A stretch of 32,047 nucleotides of DNA from Lachnospiraceae bacterium (lineage in GTDB: Bacteria > Bacillota > Clostridia > Lachnospirales > Lachnospiraceae): assembly GCA_022791635.1 (NCBI GenBank), contig JAAVZL010000046.1:1-32047 (forward strand), read 5' to 3'. The notes below the pieces were generated by a model. The model worked only from the letters and a program-made list of their open reading frames with translations, ran no database searches and was not told the origin of the DNA. The stretch's first letter is position 1. Every line of letters starts with the position of its first letter. The translations under genes were made by a program, and so were the position numbers. Positions 14,690 through 22,245 of this stretch are shown piece after piece.

Positions 14690-15352
14690 TTATTGAATAT
14701 AGGTGGCCAGCTGCGGATAGTCGGATAAATGTTCCCTCACATAGCATCTTTTAAAGGCTGCAAATGCGGCTTCTCTTTTCAGCAAAGCCCTCAGCTTTCG
14801 CAGGACCAGCGGGGATTTTGGATCCGCTTTCAGTTTTTCAAGGTTATCAAAGAGACAATTCATTTCTTTTTGCAGCTCCTTGAAACGCATATCACTTTTA
14901 TATACGCGCAAACCGGTATTCCTTAAATTAAAAACCTCTCTGACAAGCTCCATGGTCCGCTTTGTCTCCTCATCCGGAACGGCCATCGTAGAAAGTAATT
15001 CAATATCATTCTGTTTTAAACGGAAAATAATTTTCTGCTCCGGATCGATTTTACAGCAATCCAAAATGCCCGAATCATATTTCCTTTGATTTTTTACACC
15101 ATTGCAGTGTCCGCAGGCCCAGAACAGATTGTTCCAATCAAACTTTCTGTCATGGTATTTCCCGTTTTTATGAGGAAGTAAATGCTCCACCTGGGGACCC
15201 TGTAAATTCTTCAATTCGCAAATATAGCATTTATTATGAAAATCCTCTTTAAGCCGCTCCACTACGTCCGGCTTCTCATAGCTTCCATTATTTTTCGCCG
15301 CTTCCGCTGCAAGAGAAGAAGGCGCCGGAAAGGATCGCTCTATCTTAATCAT
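14690..15352 (-). CDS. ptuB: HNH endonuclease, Septu PtuB-like
   Basis: This is a 220-residue nuclease. The HNH/zinc core spans about residues 40-90: Cys42-x2-Cys45, Glu56-His57 (QVEHLLPH), Asn74/Asn75 (DWNNLFWAC), Cys80-x2-Cys83 and Asn84 (GHCNGVK). The two CxxC pairs hold a structural zinc and the His/Asn residues form the beta-beta-alpha-metal active site. The C-terminal half is helical and charged with no recognised domain. The ATG (15352) follows GGGAGG by about 6 bases and overlaps the end of the ATPase gene by 8 bases, so translation is coupled. An AAA ATPase directly followed by this kind of HNH protein is the two-gene layout of the Septu anti-phage system, where PtuB cuts DNA when PtuA senses infection. 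No reverse transcriptase is present, so it is not the retron-linked version. Confidence 0.85.
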   Translation of the reverse strand: MIKIERSFPAPSSLAAEAAKNNGSYEKPDVVERLKEDFHNKCYICELKNLQGPQVEHLLPHKNGKYHDRKFDWNNLFWACGHCNGVKNQRKYDSGILDCCKIDPEQKIIFRLKQNDIELLSTMAVPDEETKRTMELVREVFNLRNTGLRVYKSDMRFKELQKEMNCLFDNLEKLKADPKSPLVLRKLRALLKREAAFAAFKRCYVREHLSDYPQLATYIQ

Positions 15353-16601
15353 ACAGATCCTCCCGCTTTGAAAGCTCCAGCTTCAGCCTCTGATATTCTG
15401 TTGTAAGCCTCAGGGCCAGGTAGTCCGGAATTTCATCCAGAAACATTTCCAGATTTGTGATTTCCTCAAAATCGTCGTCTGTCAAGCTCTCCTTTTGAAC
15501 CAAAGTCTGATAGCGGCCAAACTTCTCCTTCAACTTATCCGACAGCACATCTGCTCCAAAGTATCCCTCCACAATCCCATCATAAGGAATGTCCGCCAGG
15601 CCGTTTTCCACCAGAAGGTGCTGCTCCAGATCGTAAATCACAGCCTGATCCAGACTGTTTAAGATGAAGGGTGAGTGGGTAGTAACGATAAATTGAATCT
15701 TGGGGAACATGGTGGTCAAAAGTCTTAAAATTTTTTTCTGCAGCTCCAGATGAAGGTGGGTCTCTATCTCGTCAATCAGAACAATTCCCGGCATATTGTA
15801 CTGGAATTTCCGCTCTGTCTGCTTTTCCATGCGAATCATAAGATCTACCACAATATCTAATGCTGCCGCATAGCCGCTTGAGAGGGTGTTAAAATCATAA
15901 GGTTCTTTTTCCGGTTCCTGAATGGTAAAGCGGAAAGTTTCTTCGTCAAATTCCAGTCTGAGCTCTTTGTTTTCAAAAAGATCCTGTAAGAGAGCTTCGA
16001 AATTGTCAAACCATTGTTGGATACCGTCTGCCTTCTCCCGCTTTTTGCTGGTCTGGGACAGGGCCTGGGTCATTTTAAGGTCCAATAAGTATTTTACAAA
16101 ATCCGTCCTCGGATTTTCATAGATGGAATAATTCTCCTTCAGCGCCACCTTTTCCACATGCTTTGGTGCCTCTGCCGTAAAAATCCGTTCTGCCTTATAG
16201 TAGGCAATGACAAATTCTCCGGCTTCAAATGAAAAATGTACTTCCTCTTGAGGACAGCTCATTTCCACATCAAAGCCTCGCTTTATATCCCAAATTCGCT
16301 GTTCGTAATGTTGTATTCTTTTCTCAATTTCTAAAAGCTCTACTTGAGGTTTCTTTCTTTCTTTTGCACTTTCAAAATTTCTCTTATCAATAAGCAAATT
16401 TTTTTGTGCTCTGCTTAGATCATCTGTTGTAGCGATGCCATTTAAATAAATTGATAATCCCTTTAGGATAGTAGTCTTTCCGCTCCCGTTTTTACCTGTG
16501 AAAATCAAATGCTTTCTGTTCTTTTCCGACAGAGGAATTTCAATACAGTCCAGATTTCTGACTTTTTCCAAAGTTAGTTTTGTAATAAATATATCCTTCA
16601 T
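15345..16601 (-). CDS. ptuA: AAA-family (ABC-like) ATPase, Septu PtuA-like
   Basis: This is a 418-residue ATPase of the OLD/SMC-like AAA_21 type. Walker A is FTGKNGSGKTT (about 34-44), a coiled-coil-like charged region follows at about 60-110, the ABC signature-like LSSGYAA comes next, then Walker B IVLIDEIETHLHLE and the H-loop VTTHSPFILNSL. I choose the ATG at 16601, five bases after GGGAGG; an ATG 45 bases further upstream has no site. It overlaps ptuB by 8 bases. In Septu, PtuA oligomers hold PtuB and release or activate it on infection as nucleotide levels change (family knowledge). All ATPase motifs look intact, so the system is probably functional. A stand-alone OLD-like nuclease partner is a less likely alternative because no TOPRIM domain is seen. 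Confidence 0.86.
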   Translation of the reverse strand: MKDIFITKLTLEKVRNLDCIEIPLSEKNRKHLIFTGKNGSGKTTILKGLSIYLNGIATTDDLSRAQKNLLIDKRNFESAKERKKPQVELLEIEKRIQHYEQRIWDIKRGFDVEMSCPQEEVHFSFEAGEFVIAYYKAERIFTAEAPKHVEKVALKENYSIYENPRTDFVKYLLDLKMTQALSQTSKKREKADGIQQWFDNFEALLQDLFENKELRLEFDEETFRFTIQEPEKEPYDFNTLSSGYAAALDIVVDLMIRMEKQTERKFQYNMPGIVLIDEIETHLHLELQKKILRLLTTMFPKIQFIVTTHSPFILNSLDQAVIYDLEQHLLVENGLADIPYDGIVEGYFGADVLSDKLKEKFGRYQTLVQKESLTDDDFEEITNLEMFLDEIPDYLALRLTTEYQRLKLELSKREDLYD

Positions 16602-16654
16602 CTTGTCCTCCCGAAATGCCGCCTGTTCTGCATTTTTTCTGAACATACAGTGAA

Positions 16655-16663
16655 ATTATAACA
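16655..16663 (-). promoter_or_regulatory. Extended -10 promoter of the Septu operon
   Basis: The minus strand reads TGTTATAAT, a perfect TATAAT with the TG extension, about 55 bases upstream of the ptuA ATG. No clear -35 is seen at 17 bases (TGGTTT); TTGGAT is 22 bases away. Confidence 0.55.
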
Positions 16664-16780
16664 TACACGCTCAGAAAAAACCATCCAAATTATTCCAATC
16701 TGCATTTTTTATAGGACAATCACATAATCATACTTTAAACCGCCATCTGCAAACATTTTTTATTTTTTTGATCGTATTTT

Positions 16781-17731
16781 TCACATCAGCTTCATTGCTA
16801 ATTGTTCCGGCCACATGTCTTTCGTTTGGAAGGACTTTTGCACTCCCTGCGTGACAATGTCATCCGGCTTAAGCTCACCCAAAAGCAGCGGGGAGGTCTT
16901 GTCATGGTATTTATAGTTTTCAAATGCTTTCCGAGGGTTTTTGTTGGCATAGCAGTATTTACAGCCGTTCATACAGGTATCATAAGCTCCGATGTCCCGG
17001 CTTTCGATACAGTGACAGCCCTGCCTGCTTCCCTTGTGCTTTAAGTCCCGGAAGGTAATATTGTTTGCCTTTCCCAGGACAGCAAGCGTCGTACAGCCGG
17101 AGGAATGGATCTGATAGCGGGAAAAATCGCCGTTTGTTCCACAGGTCTGAATATAGATACCGTTTTGCTCTGCAATAGCTCCCAGTCCCCTTGCCAGCAC
17201 ATCCTTATCCTGTCCGGACATGGGGATAATTTCCGGCATATTGCTTTCCAGCTTTTTATACATTTCCACAAAGCTGAAAATACACCGGTCAATATAAGGG
17301 GAAAGCACCTTCGCCATATGCTCAAAGGTCTCCAAATGCCGCTCAATGGTATATTCCTTTGTCAGAAGGACAGGATCATACCTCCATGAAACGTGCTGCC
17401 TTCCCACGATTTCAGACAGCCTTATCAAAGTTTCCATACTTTCCTCAATACTCGGAACCCCCGGCTCTATCTCTTTTCCATAAGCGGTAATCGTATAGTG
17501 AAAATAGGTATGAAAGCGATCCGTGATCTCATGCAAACGAGGCAAGATAGGCCTATAATTCTTTGAGCAGAAAACAACGCAGTCTACCGTGTCCGGAGTC
17601 AGCTCATAGCGCGTCACGCTGTTTGGAAATAACGGGTTGCGTGAGAGGACATACCCTTCCGAAAAGCGGTTTAAGAGCCATTCCGTATAATATTGAACAG
17701 TATCGGTCCTCGCTCCCGTATTGATGATCAT
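16781..17731 (-). CDS. DUF1848 family protein (Fe-S / radical-SAM-like cysteine motif)
   Basis: This 316-residue protein has the DUF1848 hallmarks: N-terminal MIINTGARTDTVQYY, DCVVFCSKNYRPILPRL, SWRYDPVLL near 115-122, and a C-terminal cysteine cluster Cys239, Cys241, then CMNGCKYCYAN with Cys253, 257 and 260. The CxxxCxxC spacing suggests a 4Fe-4S cluster as in radical SAM enzymes, here near the C-terminus instead of the N-terminus; the substrate is unknown. It has its own GGAGG site 7 bases before the ATG. It stands alone between the Septu promoter region and a long hairpin repeat, so context gives no functional hint. Confidence 0.8.
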   Translation of the reverse strand: MIINTGARTDTVQYYTEWLLNRFSEGYVLSRNPLFPNSVTRYELTPDTVDCVVFCSKNYRPILPRLHEITDRFHTYFHYTITAYGKEIEPGVPSIEESMETLIRLSEIVGRQHVSWRYDPVLLTKEYTIERHLETFEHMAKVLSPYIDRCIFSFVEMYKKLESNMPEIIPMSGQDKDVLARGLGAIAEQNGIYIQTCGTNGDFSRYQIHSSGCTTLAVLGKANNITFRDLKHKGSRQGCHCIESRDIGAYDTCMNGCKYCYANKNPRKAFENYKYHDKTSPLLLGELKPDDIVTQGVQKSFQTKDMWPEQLAMKLM

Positions 17732-17792
17732 ATTTCTACCTCCCTCCTATCATTTGCCAGCATGAAGCCCATAATGGAATACCACAAAATCA

Positions 17793-17877
17793 GCCGCCAA
17801 GCAGAAATCCTATCCCTTCCAGGCGTGTTAGCCCCACGCGGCGGAGCATGGAAGGGATAGGATTTCTGCTTGGCGGC
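17793..17877. repeat. Stem-loop element E2: 29-bp perfect inverted repeat, 27-nt loop
   Basis: Bases 17793-17821 and 17849-17877 are exact reverse complements. On the minus strand the loop reads TGCTCCGC, eight more bases, then GCTAACACGCC, the same words as in element E1 (10721-10801). Inside this loop GCGTG and CACGC could form a further 5-bp stem. The flanks are also similar on the element's strand: (A/G)AC before GCCG, and TG followed by a short T-rich tract after CGGC. Lying 50 bases past the end of the mutarotase-like gene it might act as a weak terminator, but the T tract (TGATTTTG) is poor. Confidence 0.85.
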
Positions 17878-17926
17878 GTCCATTCTAAAAAGCATCCATC
17901 CCCAAAAACACCTGTATCACCTTCCC

Positions 17927-18574
17927 CTAATTGTGATACCCAATCCTCTCGATATGCTTATGCCGAAGCCCCGTAATCCAGTCCACATCGTCCGTATACC
18001 AGCTCATAATCTCCAGCATCCTCGTCTCCCAGGCAATGGTTTTCTCACGGCTCTCCTCCGTCTCCTCTGTTTCCATAGTGACGTCAATCTCATCATACCC
18101 GAAAATATAATCCCCTGCATTCCAGATAGAAAAATTGCTGTCCGGCCCCTGGGTGACCTCTCCGTTTCTCGCCTCCGCCAGCCGATCATGACGCAGCTTA
18201 TACTCTTCCTGCATTCCCGGATTTAATTTCGTCACAAACACCCGATGGCTGATAAGCTCCTTATTTTCCCGCACCACGCCAAAATCCTCATACATCAGAC
18301 GCATAGGCTCCCCCGGTGTGGAAATCCAGGTAAAGGTATCCCCCATGATATCCTCCAGCTTATGAAAATCCTCCCAGTCCTTCTCCGTTATGGACACACC
18401 GTCCGGCGTCTCACAATATCCGAATACCTTGTCCTCAATGTTCCAAAGGCTGAAATTCTGAATCCCAATCCGGTCAAGGACCTCAACCAACGGCTTCCAC
18501 ACCTCACCCAATTTCCGCCTGTATGTATTAAAACAGCCAGGCTGAATCCGCATTGCAACCGCATGTCTCTCCAT
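17927..18574 (-). CDS. Tandem-duplicated L-rhamnose mutarotase (RhaM)-family protein
   Basis: This 215-residue protein is made of two RhaM-like dimeric alpha/beta-barrel units; single RhaM proteins have about 104 residues. Unit 1 covers about residues 1-100 (MERHAVAMRIQPGCFNTYRR, GIQNFSLWN, FGYCE) and unit 2 about 108-215 (SHRVFVTKLNPGMQEEYKLRH, SNFSIWN, FGYDE). RhaM interconverts alpha and beta anomers of L-rhamnose using a His just after a conserved Tyr. Unit 2 keeps it (Tyr125...His129) while unit 1 has Leu22 at that place, so only one site may be active. ATG 18574 has AAGGGGGT 7 bases upstream. No rhamnose genes are nearby, so the substrate is open. Confidence 0.75.
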   Translation of the reverse strand: MERHAVAMRIQPGCFNTYRRKLGEVWKPLVEVLDRIGIQNFSLWNIEDKVFGYCETPDGVSITEKDWEDFHKLEDIMGDTFTWISTPGEPMRLMYEDFGVVRENKELISHRVFVTKLNPGMQEEYKLRHDRLAEARNGEVTQGPDSNFSIWNAGDYIFGYDEIDVTMETEETEESREKTIAWETRMLEIMSWYTDDVDWITGLRHKHIERIGYHN

Positions 18575-18651
18575 CTGATAACCCCCTTAAATTTTTATCT
18601 TATTTGCCCTCATTCCATAGAACTCAAGCCCCATAGAACCATCGCAAATTG

Positions 18652-19863
18652 TTACATCATTACATTCACCAGCTTCGGCCTGCAGCCCATATCCTTGAGC
18701 TTATTGAAAATCCGGTTCTTATGCTCCGTCCCAAAAGCCTCCACGGTAATCCGAAGCTCCACGCCCACATTTCGGTTGGTGCTCACAAACTGGTTATGGT
18801 CAAGCTTAATGACATTCGCCTGCTCCTTGGCAATAAGCTCCGCGATCCGCACCAGCTCACCTGGCTTGTCCGGCAAAAGCACAGACACCGTAAAAATCCG
18901 ATCCCTCTGACGCAGACCAAACTGCACCACCGAGGACATGGTAATAATATCCATATTTCCACCACTCAAGATAGACACTATCTTCTTATTCTTCACGTCC
19001 AAATGACTCAGAGCCGCCACAGTCAAAAGCCCGGAATTCTCCACCACCATCTTGTGATTCTCCACCACATCCAGGAAGGCCACAATCAGCTCATCATCCG
19101 ATACCGTAATAATATCGTCCAGATTCTTCTGAATGTAAGGAAAGATCTTCTCCCCCGGCGTCTTCACCGCCGTACCGTCCGCAATGGTATTCACAGAGGG
19201 AAGCGTTGTCACCTTCCCGTTCTTCAGAGAAACCTCCATACAGTTAGCCCCGGCAGGCTCCACACCGATGACCTTGATATTGGGATTCAGCATCTTTGCC
19301 AGAGTGGAAACTCCCGTGCAAAGCCCGCCTCCCCCAATGGGAACCAGAATATAGTCTACCAGCGGAAGCTCCTTCACAATCTCCATGGCAATGGTCCCCT
19401 GCCCCGTAGCCACCGCCGGATCATCAAAGGGATGAATAAAGGTATACCCCTCCTTCTCCGCCAGCTCATAGGCATGAGCACACGCTTCATCATACACATC
19501 CCCATAAAGCACAACCTCAGCCCCATAGCTCTTGGTCCGCTCCACCTTCATCAGAGGCGTCGTAGTGGGCATCACAATCACAGCCTTCACTCCAAAGGCC
19601 TTAGCCGCATAAGCCACGCCCTGGGCATGATTCCCGGCCGAGGCCGTAATCAGCCCCTTCGCCCGTTCCTCCTCACTCAGCGTACTGATCTTGTAATAGG
19701 CCCCTCGAATCTTGTAAGCCCCCGTCAGCTGCATATTCTCCGGCTTCAGATAGACCTTGTTTCCCGTCTGATTGCTGAAATACGCGCTGTACAAAAGCTT
19801 CGTCTCAATGGCCACCTGCTTTACTACCTCAGAGGCTTCTTCAAATTTTTCCAGTGTCAGCAT
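18652..19863 (-). CDS. ilvA: Threonine ammonia-lyase (catabolic type with ACT domain)
   Basis: This 403-residue PLP enzyme deaminates threonine (and serine) to 2-oxobutyrate (pyruvate) and ammonia. The PLP lysine is Lys51 in LTGAYKIRGA. Phosphate is bound by the glycine loop IGGGGLCTG, and SAGNHAQGVA and the C-terminal SGGNMD are family-typical. A single ACT-like domain covers about 325-403 (FTVSVLLPDKPGELVRI), as in the ~400-residue TdcB/IlvA forms of Firmicutes rather than the 500-residue biosynthetic enzyme with two ACT repeats. I place the start at the ATG (19863), 10 bases after AAGGAG; upstream TTG/ATG codons lack a site. It is followed by the mutarotase-like gene 77 bases on. The symbol tdcB would be equally defensible. 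Confidence 0.92.
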   Translation of the reverse strand: MLTLEKFEEASEVVKQVAIETKLLYSAYFSNQTGNKVYLKPENMQLTGAYKIRGAYYKISTLSEEERAKGLITASAGNHAQGVAYAAKAFGVKAVIVMPTTTPLMKVERTKSYGAEVVLYGDVYDEACAHAYELAEKEGYTFIHPFDDPAVATGQGTIAMEIVKELPLVDYILVPIGGGGLCTGVSTLAKMLNPNIKVIGVEPAGANCMEVSLKNGKVTTLPSVNTIADGTAVKTPGEKIFPYIQKNLDDIITVSDDELIVAFLDVVENHKMVVENSGLLTVAALSHLDVKNKKIVSILSGGNMDIITMSSVVQFGLRQRDRIFTVSVLLPDKPGELVRIAELIAKEQANVIKLDHNQFVSTNRNVGVELRITVEAFGTEHKNRIFNKLKDMGCRPKLVNVMM

Positions 19864-19944
19864 AGTTTTGTTACTCCTTTTCTTAATGTCTATCATACCC
19901 TCAATGTACAAGAAAACACCGAGGGGTAAATTACCTTGATGTCC

Positions 19945-20337
19945 CTATTCACAGTCAATCCGTTCAATTTTAAAAATAACCGGCCTCGTCCCATCAGAGC
20001 AGCAGGTAATCATGGTATTCTCTTCCTTCATCCAGCCCTTCATAATGGAACCGCCCTGCAGACCTGTATAGATGTAACGGGCAATTGCATCCCATGCTTC
20101 GGAACAGAACGGGATTTTGGGACCGCCTGCCACAGTATCCGGATCGCCGTCTGTTTTCACAAGTGTGCCAAGCCCCATGTGCCAGAAGTCATCCCTTTCA
20201 TCATCACGACAGAAAATAAATTCATCGCCCACGTTATAACAGGGACAGGCACCTGCATTCGGGTCCGCACAGTATTGGCGCTGCAGCTCCGGATACAATT
20301 TTTTGTCAAGTACCGTTACCTTTACCTTATATTTCAT
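19945..20337 (-). CDS. TIGR04076 family protein
   Basis: This small 130-residue protein has family features: N-terminal KYKVKVTVLDKKLYPELQ, GACPCYNVGDEFIF with two cysteines, PFCSEAWDAIARYIYTGLQGG and C-terminal CCSDGTRPVIFKIERID. The conserved cysteines suggest metal binding or a redox role, but no function is established for the family. The ATG follows AGAGGTG by a few bases. It lies between ilvA and a DUF3784 unit on the same strand. Confidence 0.8.
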   Translation of the reverse strand: MKYKVKVTVLDKKLYPELQRQYCADPNAGACPCYNVGDEFIFCRDDERDDFWHMGLGTLVKTDGDPDTVAGGPKIPFCSEAWDAIARYIYTGLQGGSIMKGWMKEENTMITCCSDGTRPVIFKIERIDCE

Positions 20338-20369
20338 TTTGTCACCTCTTGCTCCCTTCCCGATACAAT

Positions 20370-20486
20370 CTACCAGTTCCTTTTCTGTATTTCTGCAATC
20401 AGGGGATCATCCGCTTCGGTAATCGGCCGTACATGGTTTAATTTCCACTGCTCCTTTGATATTTCTCTGTCTATCGTTTTTCTCAC
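20370..20486 (-). CDS. Small hypothetical protein coupled to the DUF3784 gene
   Basis: The frame starts at a GTG (20486) two bases after the TGA of the DUF3784 gene and gives 38 residues, charged and ending in EADDPLIAEIQKRNW. The short distance suggests translational coupling by re-initiation. An alternative longer frame beginning inside the DUF3784 gene (20567) is less likely because it would read an overlapping frame for 79 bases. I do not recognise the family; composition looks protein-like but evidence is thin. Confidence 0.4.
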   Translation of the reverse strand: MRKTIDREISKEQWKLNHVRPITEADDPLIAEIQKRNW

Positions 20487-20488
20487 TT

Positions 20489-20830
20489 TCAGCTTGTGGA
20501 TTTCCTGTACTTCCCAAATGCTTTTTCCTCGTCCAGATGCACATCTTTTAAGAACACCAAGAACCATACTCCAAAGGCGGCTATCGCCATATATTTAGAA
20601 ACAAAATAAGACAACAGGGCTCCGATTCCCATAATAACAGACCATAGGAAAAATGCATTTCTCTGATCCTGGCTCATCCTTTCTTGATCATACAATGCCC
20701 TTTCCTGCTTCGGAAGCGTATTGAATCCGCTGATTAGGATTGCCGCTTTTCCCTTTAGCGCTGTGAAAATAAGTGCGGCCAGGAAAAACAGCAGGCAGGA
20801 AACAGCACATGCAAAAACCTCTTTGTCCAA
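20489..20830 (-). CDS. DUF3784 family membrane protein
   Basis: This 113-residue protein has hydrophobic segments at about 8-24, 62-77 and 79-95, and the DUF3784 signature between the first two: LKGKAAILISGFNTLPKQERALYD. The function is unknown; such proteins are common and multicopy in Clostridia. The start is TTG (20830), 5 bases after AGGAGGTG, and the site leaves little doubt. The charged cytosolic tail ends in FGKYRKSTS. Confidence 0.82.
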   Translation of the reverse strand: MDKEVFACAVSCLLFFLAALIFTALKGKAAILISGFNTLPKQERALYDQERMSQDQRNAFFLWSVIMGIGALLSYFVSKYMAIAAFGVWFLVFLKDVHLDEEKAFGKYRKSTS

Positions 20831-20939
20831 AAGCGCACCTCCTCTGCATCCTCATAGATTTGAAATCTTTAATAACATTTTAGCTTCTTCTCAAAAGATA
20901 ATCATTCTTCATGAATTATCTTCACAAACACATCTGGTA

Positions 20940-21104
20940 TTACGACTGAAGTCTTAATATGTTTTCTTCTGTTTCACTATCTGTCTCATAAACGATACCG
21001 TGCTGTCTGGCAATCTCATCCGCCATAGCAAGAATTAACTTTATACCGTCCTCCGGCAGTTTCATTATTTTTTCACATGCTTCTTGCTGTATTGTCAAGT
21101 CCAT
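20940..21104 (-). CDS. 54-residue hypothetical protein
   Basis: ATG 21104 to TAA 20940 encodes an acidic, helix-prone peptide (starting MDLTIQQEACEKIMKLPEDG, ending TEENILRLQS). The pattern of an amphipathic helix around LPEDGIKLILAMADEIARQ resembles the short helical proteins often found beside toxin or antitoxin genes in Clostridia, but no partner is recognised next to it. AAAAGGG precedes the ATG closely. Between it and the DUF3784 start (109 bases) nothing else is seen. Confidence 0.55.
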   Translation of the reverse strand: MDLTIQQEACEKIMKLPEDGIKLILAMADEIARQHGIVYETDSETEENILRLQS

Positions 21105-21181
21105 TTCCCTTTTCTTCACTCACTACATCTATTCTGACATACCAGATCCGTTTTTTCAATAGCTTCGAATTTTAAATCATT

Positions 21182-21778
21182 TTACACATTCCCGCCGCCC
21201 AGCCGTACAATAATGGCCTGCCGGTACTCCGTATGATGGGGCATGTCGCCGCCCAGTCCGCCAAGCTTCGGAAGCAAAAGCTTGAAATAGCTTCCGTTTT
21301 TCATGGTAATATGGCATTTTATAGAACCCATCCATCCCTTTTTTATCTCGCACTTTTGAATGTCTGTCAGGGGATAGCATGTTCCAATGTCATCAAAGGA
21401 CAACTCTGATGCAAGCTCCTGTATATCCTCTTCACGCACCCTCAGATCATCCTTAAATTGATAGAGATAACTATTCTTTTCACACCCCACAATGAGAAAA
21501 GAGGACTGAGTAATACCAAAATAAATATCATACGTGGAGTATTTTCTCTTCTTCAGTGCAACCGTCCCTCCGTTTTCATCCGGAACCAGACTATCTTCCG
21601 TACGGATACACTTTCCAAATATGCCTGTCACCATGGTCTCTTTTGCGATTGCATGTATGCCTGCCAACAGTACCTCCCCAGCAGGTATGTATTCCTTCAG
21701 AGTCTCCCTCATGTTTGCTTCATTAAAAATATCTGCCATATCCAATGCTCCTATTAATCTCTCTTCGCTTTCATTCAT
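21182..21778 (-). CDS. Hypothetical protein, 198 residues
   Basis: The frame begins at ATG 21778 inside the last codons of the upstream membrane-protein gene (8-base overlap), which suggests coupled translation; a farther upstream ATG (21817) would lie deep in that gene. The protein is soluble, begins with an acidic helix (NESEERLIGALDMADIF), has a middle beta-rich part (STYDIYFGITQSSFLIVG) and ends in a Gly-rich segment (LLLPKLGGLGGDMPHHTEY, RLGGGNV). The alternation of strands and one helix would suit a PH-like fold, like the protein at 22246-22656, but this is only an impression. Family not recognised. Confidence 0.65.
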   Translation of the reverse strand: MNESEERLIGALDMADIFNEANMRETLKEYIPAGEVLLAGIHAIAKETMVTGIFGKCIRTEDSLVPDENGGTVALKKRKYSTYDIYFGITQSSFLIVGCEKNSYLYQFKDDLRVREEDIQELASELSFDDIGTCYPLTDIQKCEIKKGWMGSIKCHITMKNGSYFKLLLPKLGGLGGDMPHHTEYRQAIIVRLGGGNV

Positions 21779-22013
21779 GTTTTTTATGAGAAATAAAAAC
21801 AGGTAAAAGATTTCCAAATGCCAATATCAGAAAAAATATCCCCATCATAACGACAATTTTTGAGACGGTAACAATCCTGTCACCCACCAATTTCCCATTC
21901 CTGTACGCATTCAGCAGATAAATAAAAATTCCAAAGCACACCAACGCAGCACATAAACAGGCGAGAAATAAAATAATAATGAGTCTTTTTACTTTTCTGC
22001 GTTCTTCATCCAT
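21771..22013 (-). CDS. Small two-TM membrane protein
   Basis: This 80-residue protein has a charged N-terminus (MDEERRKVKR), two hydrophobic segments (about 11-34 and 53-72) and a short basic tail. ATG 22013 comes one base after the TAA of the preceding gene, with AGGATGG upstream, so it is translationally coupled on both sides. It is part of a compact four-gene run (22656 to 21182). Family not recognised. Confidence 0.65.
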   Translation of the reverse strand: MDEERRKVKRLIIILFLACLCAALVCFGIFIYLLNAYRNGKLVGDRIVTVSKIVVMMGIFFLILAFGNLLPVFISHKKHE

Positions 22014-22014
22014 T

Positions 22015-22236
22015 TTAATCCATCCTAAGAAACACAACCGTCTTCTCTTTCATAGATATTTTTCCAATCTGCCAGCCATATTCCATAAGCTCCTTTTTAT
22101 ATTTCAAAAAGGAATGATCCATTGGGATTCCGGTGATTTGCTCGATCTCCTCAAAGGTGAGCTTAAAGGTATTGCTTTCGTTATTCCGCACATATTCCCA
22201 CAAGGCATTGTATTTACTCACGTTCCTCTGCTCCAT
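22015..22236 (-). CDS. DUF7662-like small protein
   Basis: This 73-residue protein has the pattern KYNALWEYVRNN, LTFEEIEQITGIPM, W-x-I-G-K and a final strand VVFLRMD. This matches a common small domain (W..L..YL, l.F.eIe.iig..lP, W...G) that also occurs in restriction- and defence-associated contexts. No catalytic residues are evident. It starts 9 bases after the PH-like gene and ends one base before the membrane-protein gene. Confidence 0.6.
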   Translation of the reverse strand: MEQRNVSKYNALWEYVRNNESNTFKLTFEEIEQITGIPMDHSFLKYKKELMEYGWQIGKISMKEKTVVFLRMD

Positions 22237-22245
22237 TACATTGCT

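Noticed and set aside
14418..14747. 109-codon minus-strand frame upstream of mntP
   Set aside because: It overlaps the end of ptuB, the promoter and the whole riboswitch; the riboswitch explains the sequence better.
14690..16780. Retron with PtuAB effectors
   Set aside because: No reverse transcriptase or msr/msd-like region is found on either side.
17793..17877. attC (integron cassette) site suggested by GCTAAC/GTTAGC
   Set aside because: The GCTAAC word is in the loop and single, not at both ends as attC R boxes require; no integrase is present.
18649..19929. 426-codon plus-strand open frame opposite the threonine ammonia-lyase gene
   Set aside because: It mirrors a well-recognised enzyme, has a His/Arg/Leu-rich low-information sequence and no ribosome site; it is a shadow of codon bias.
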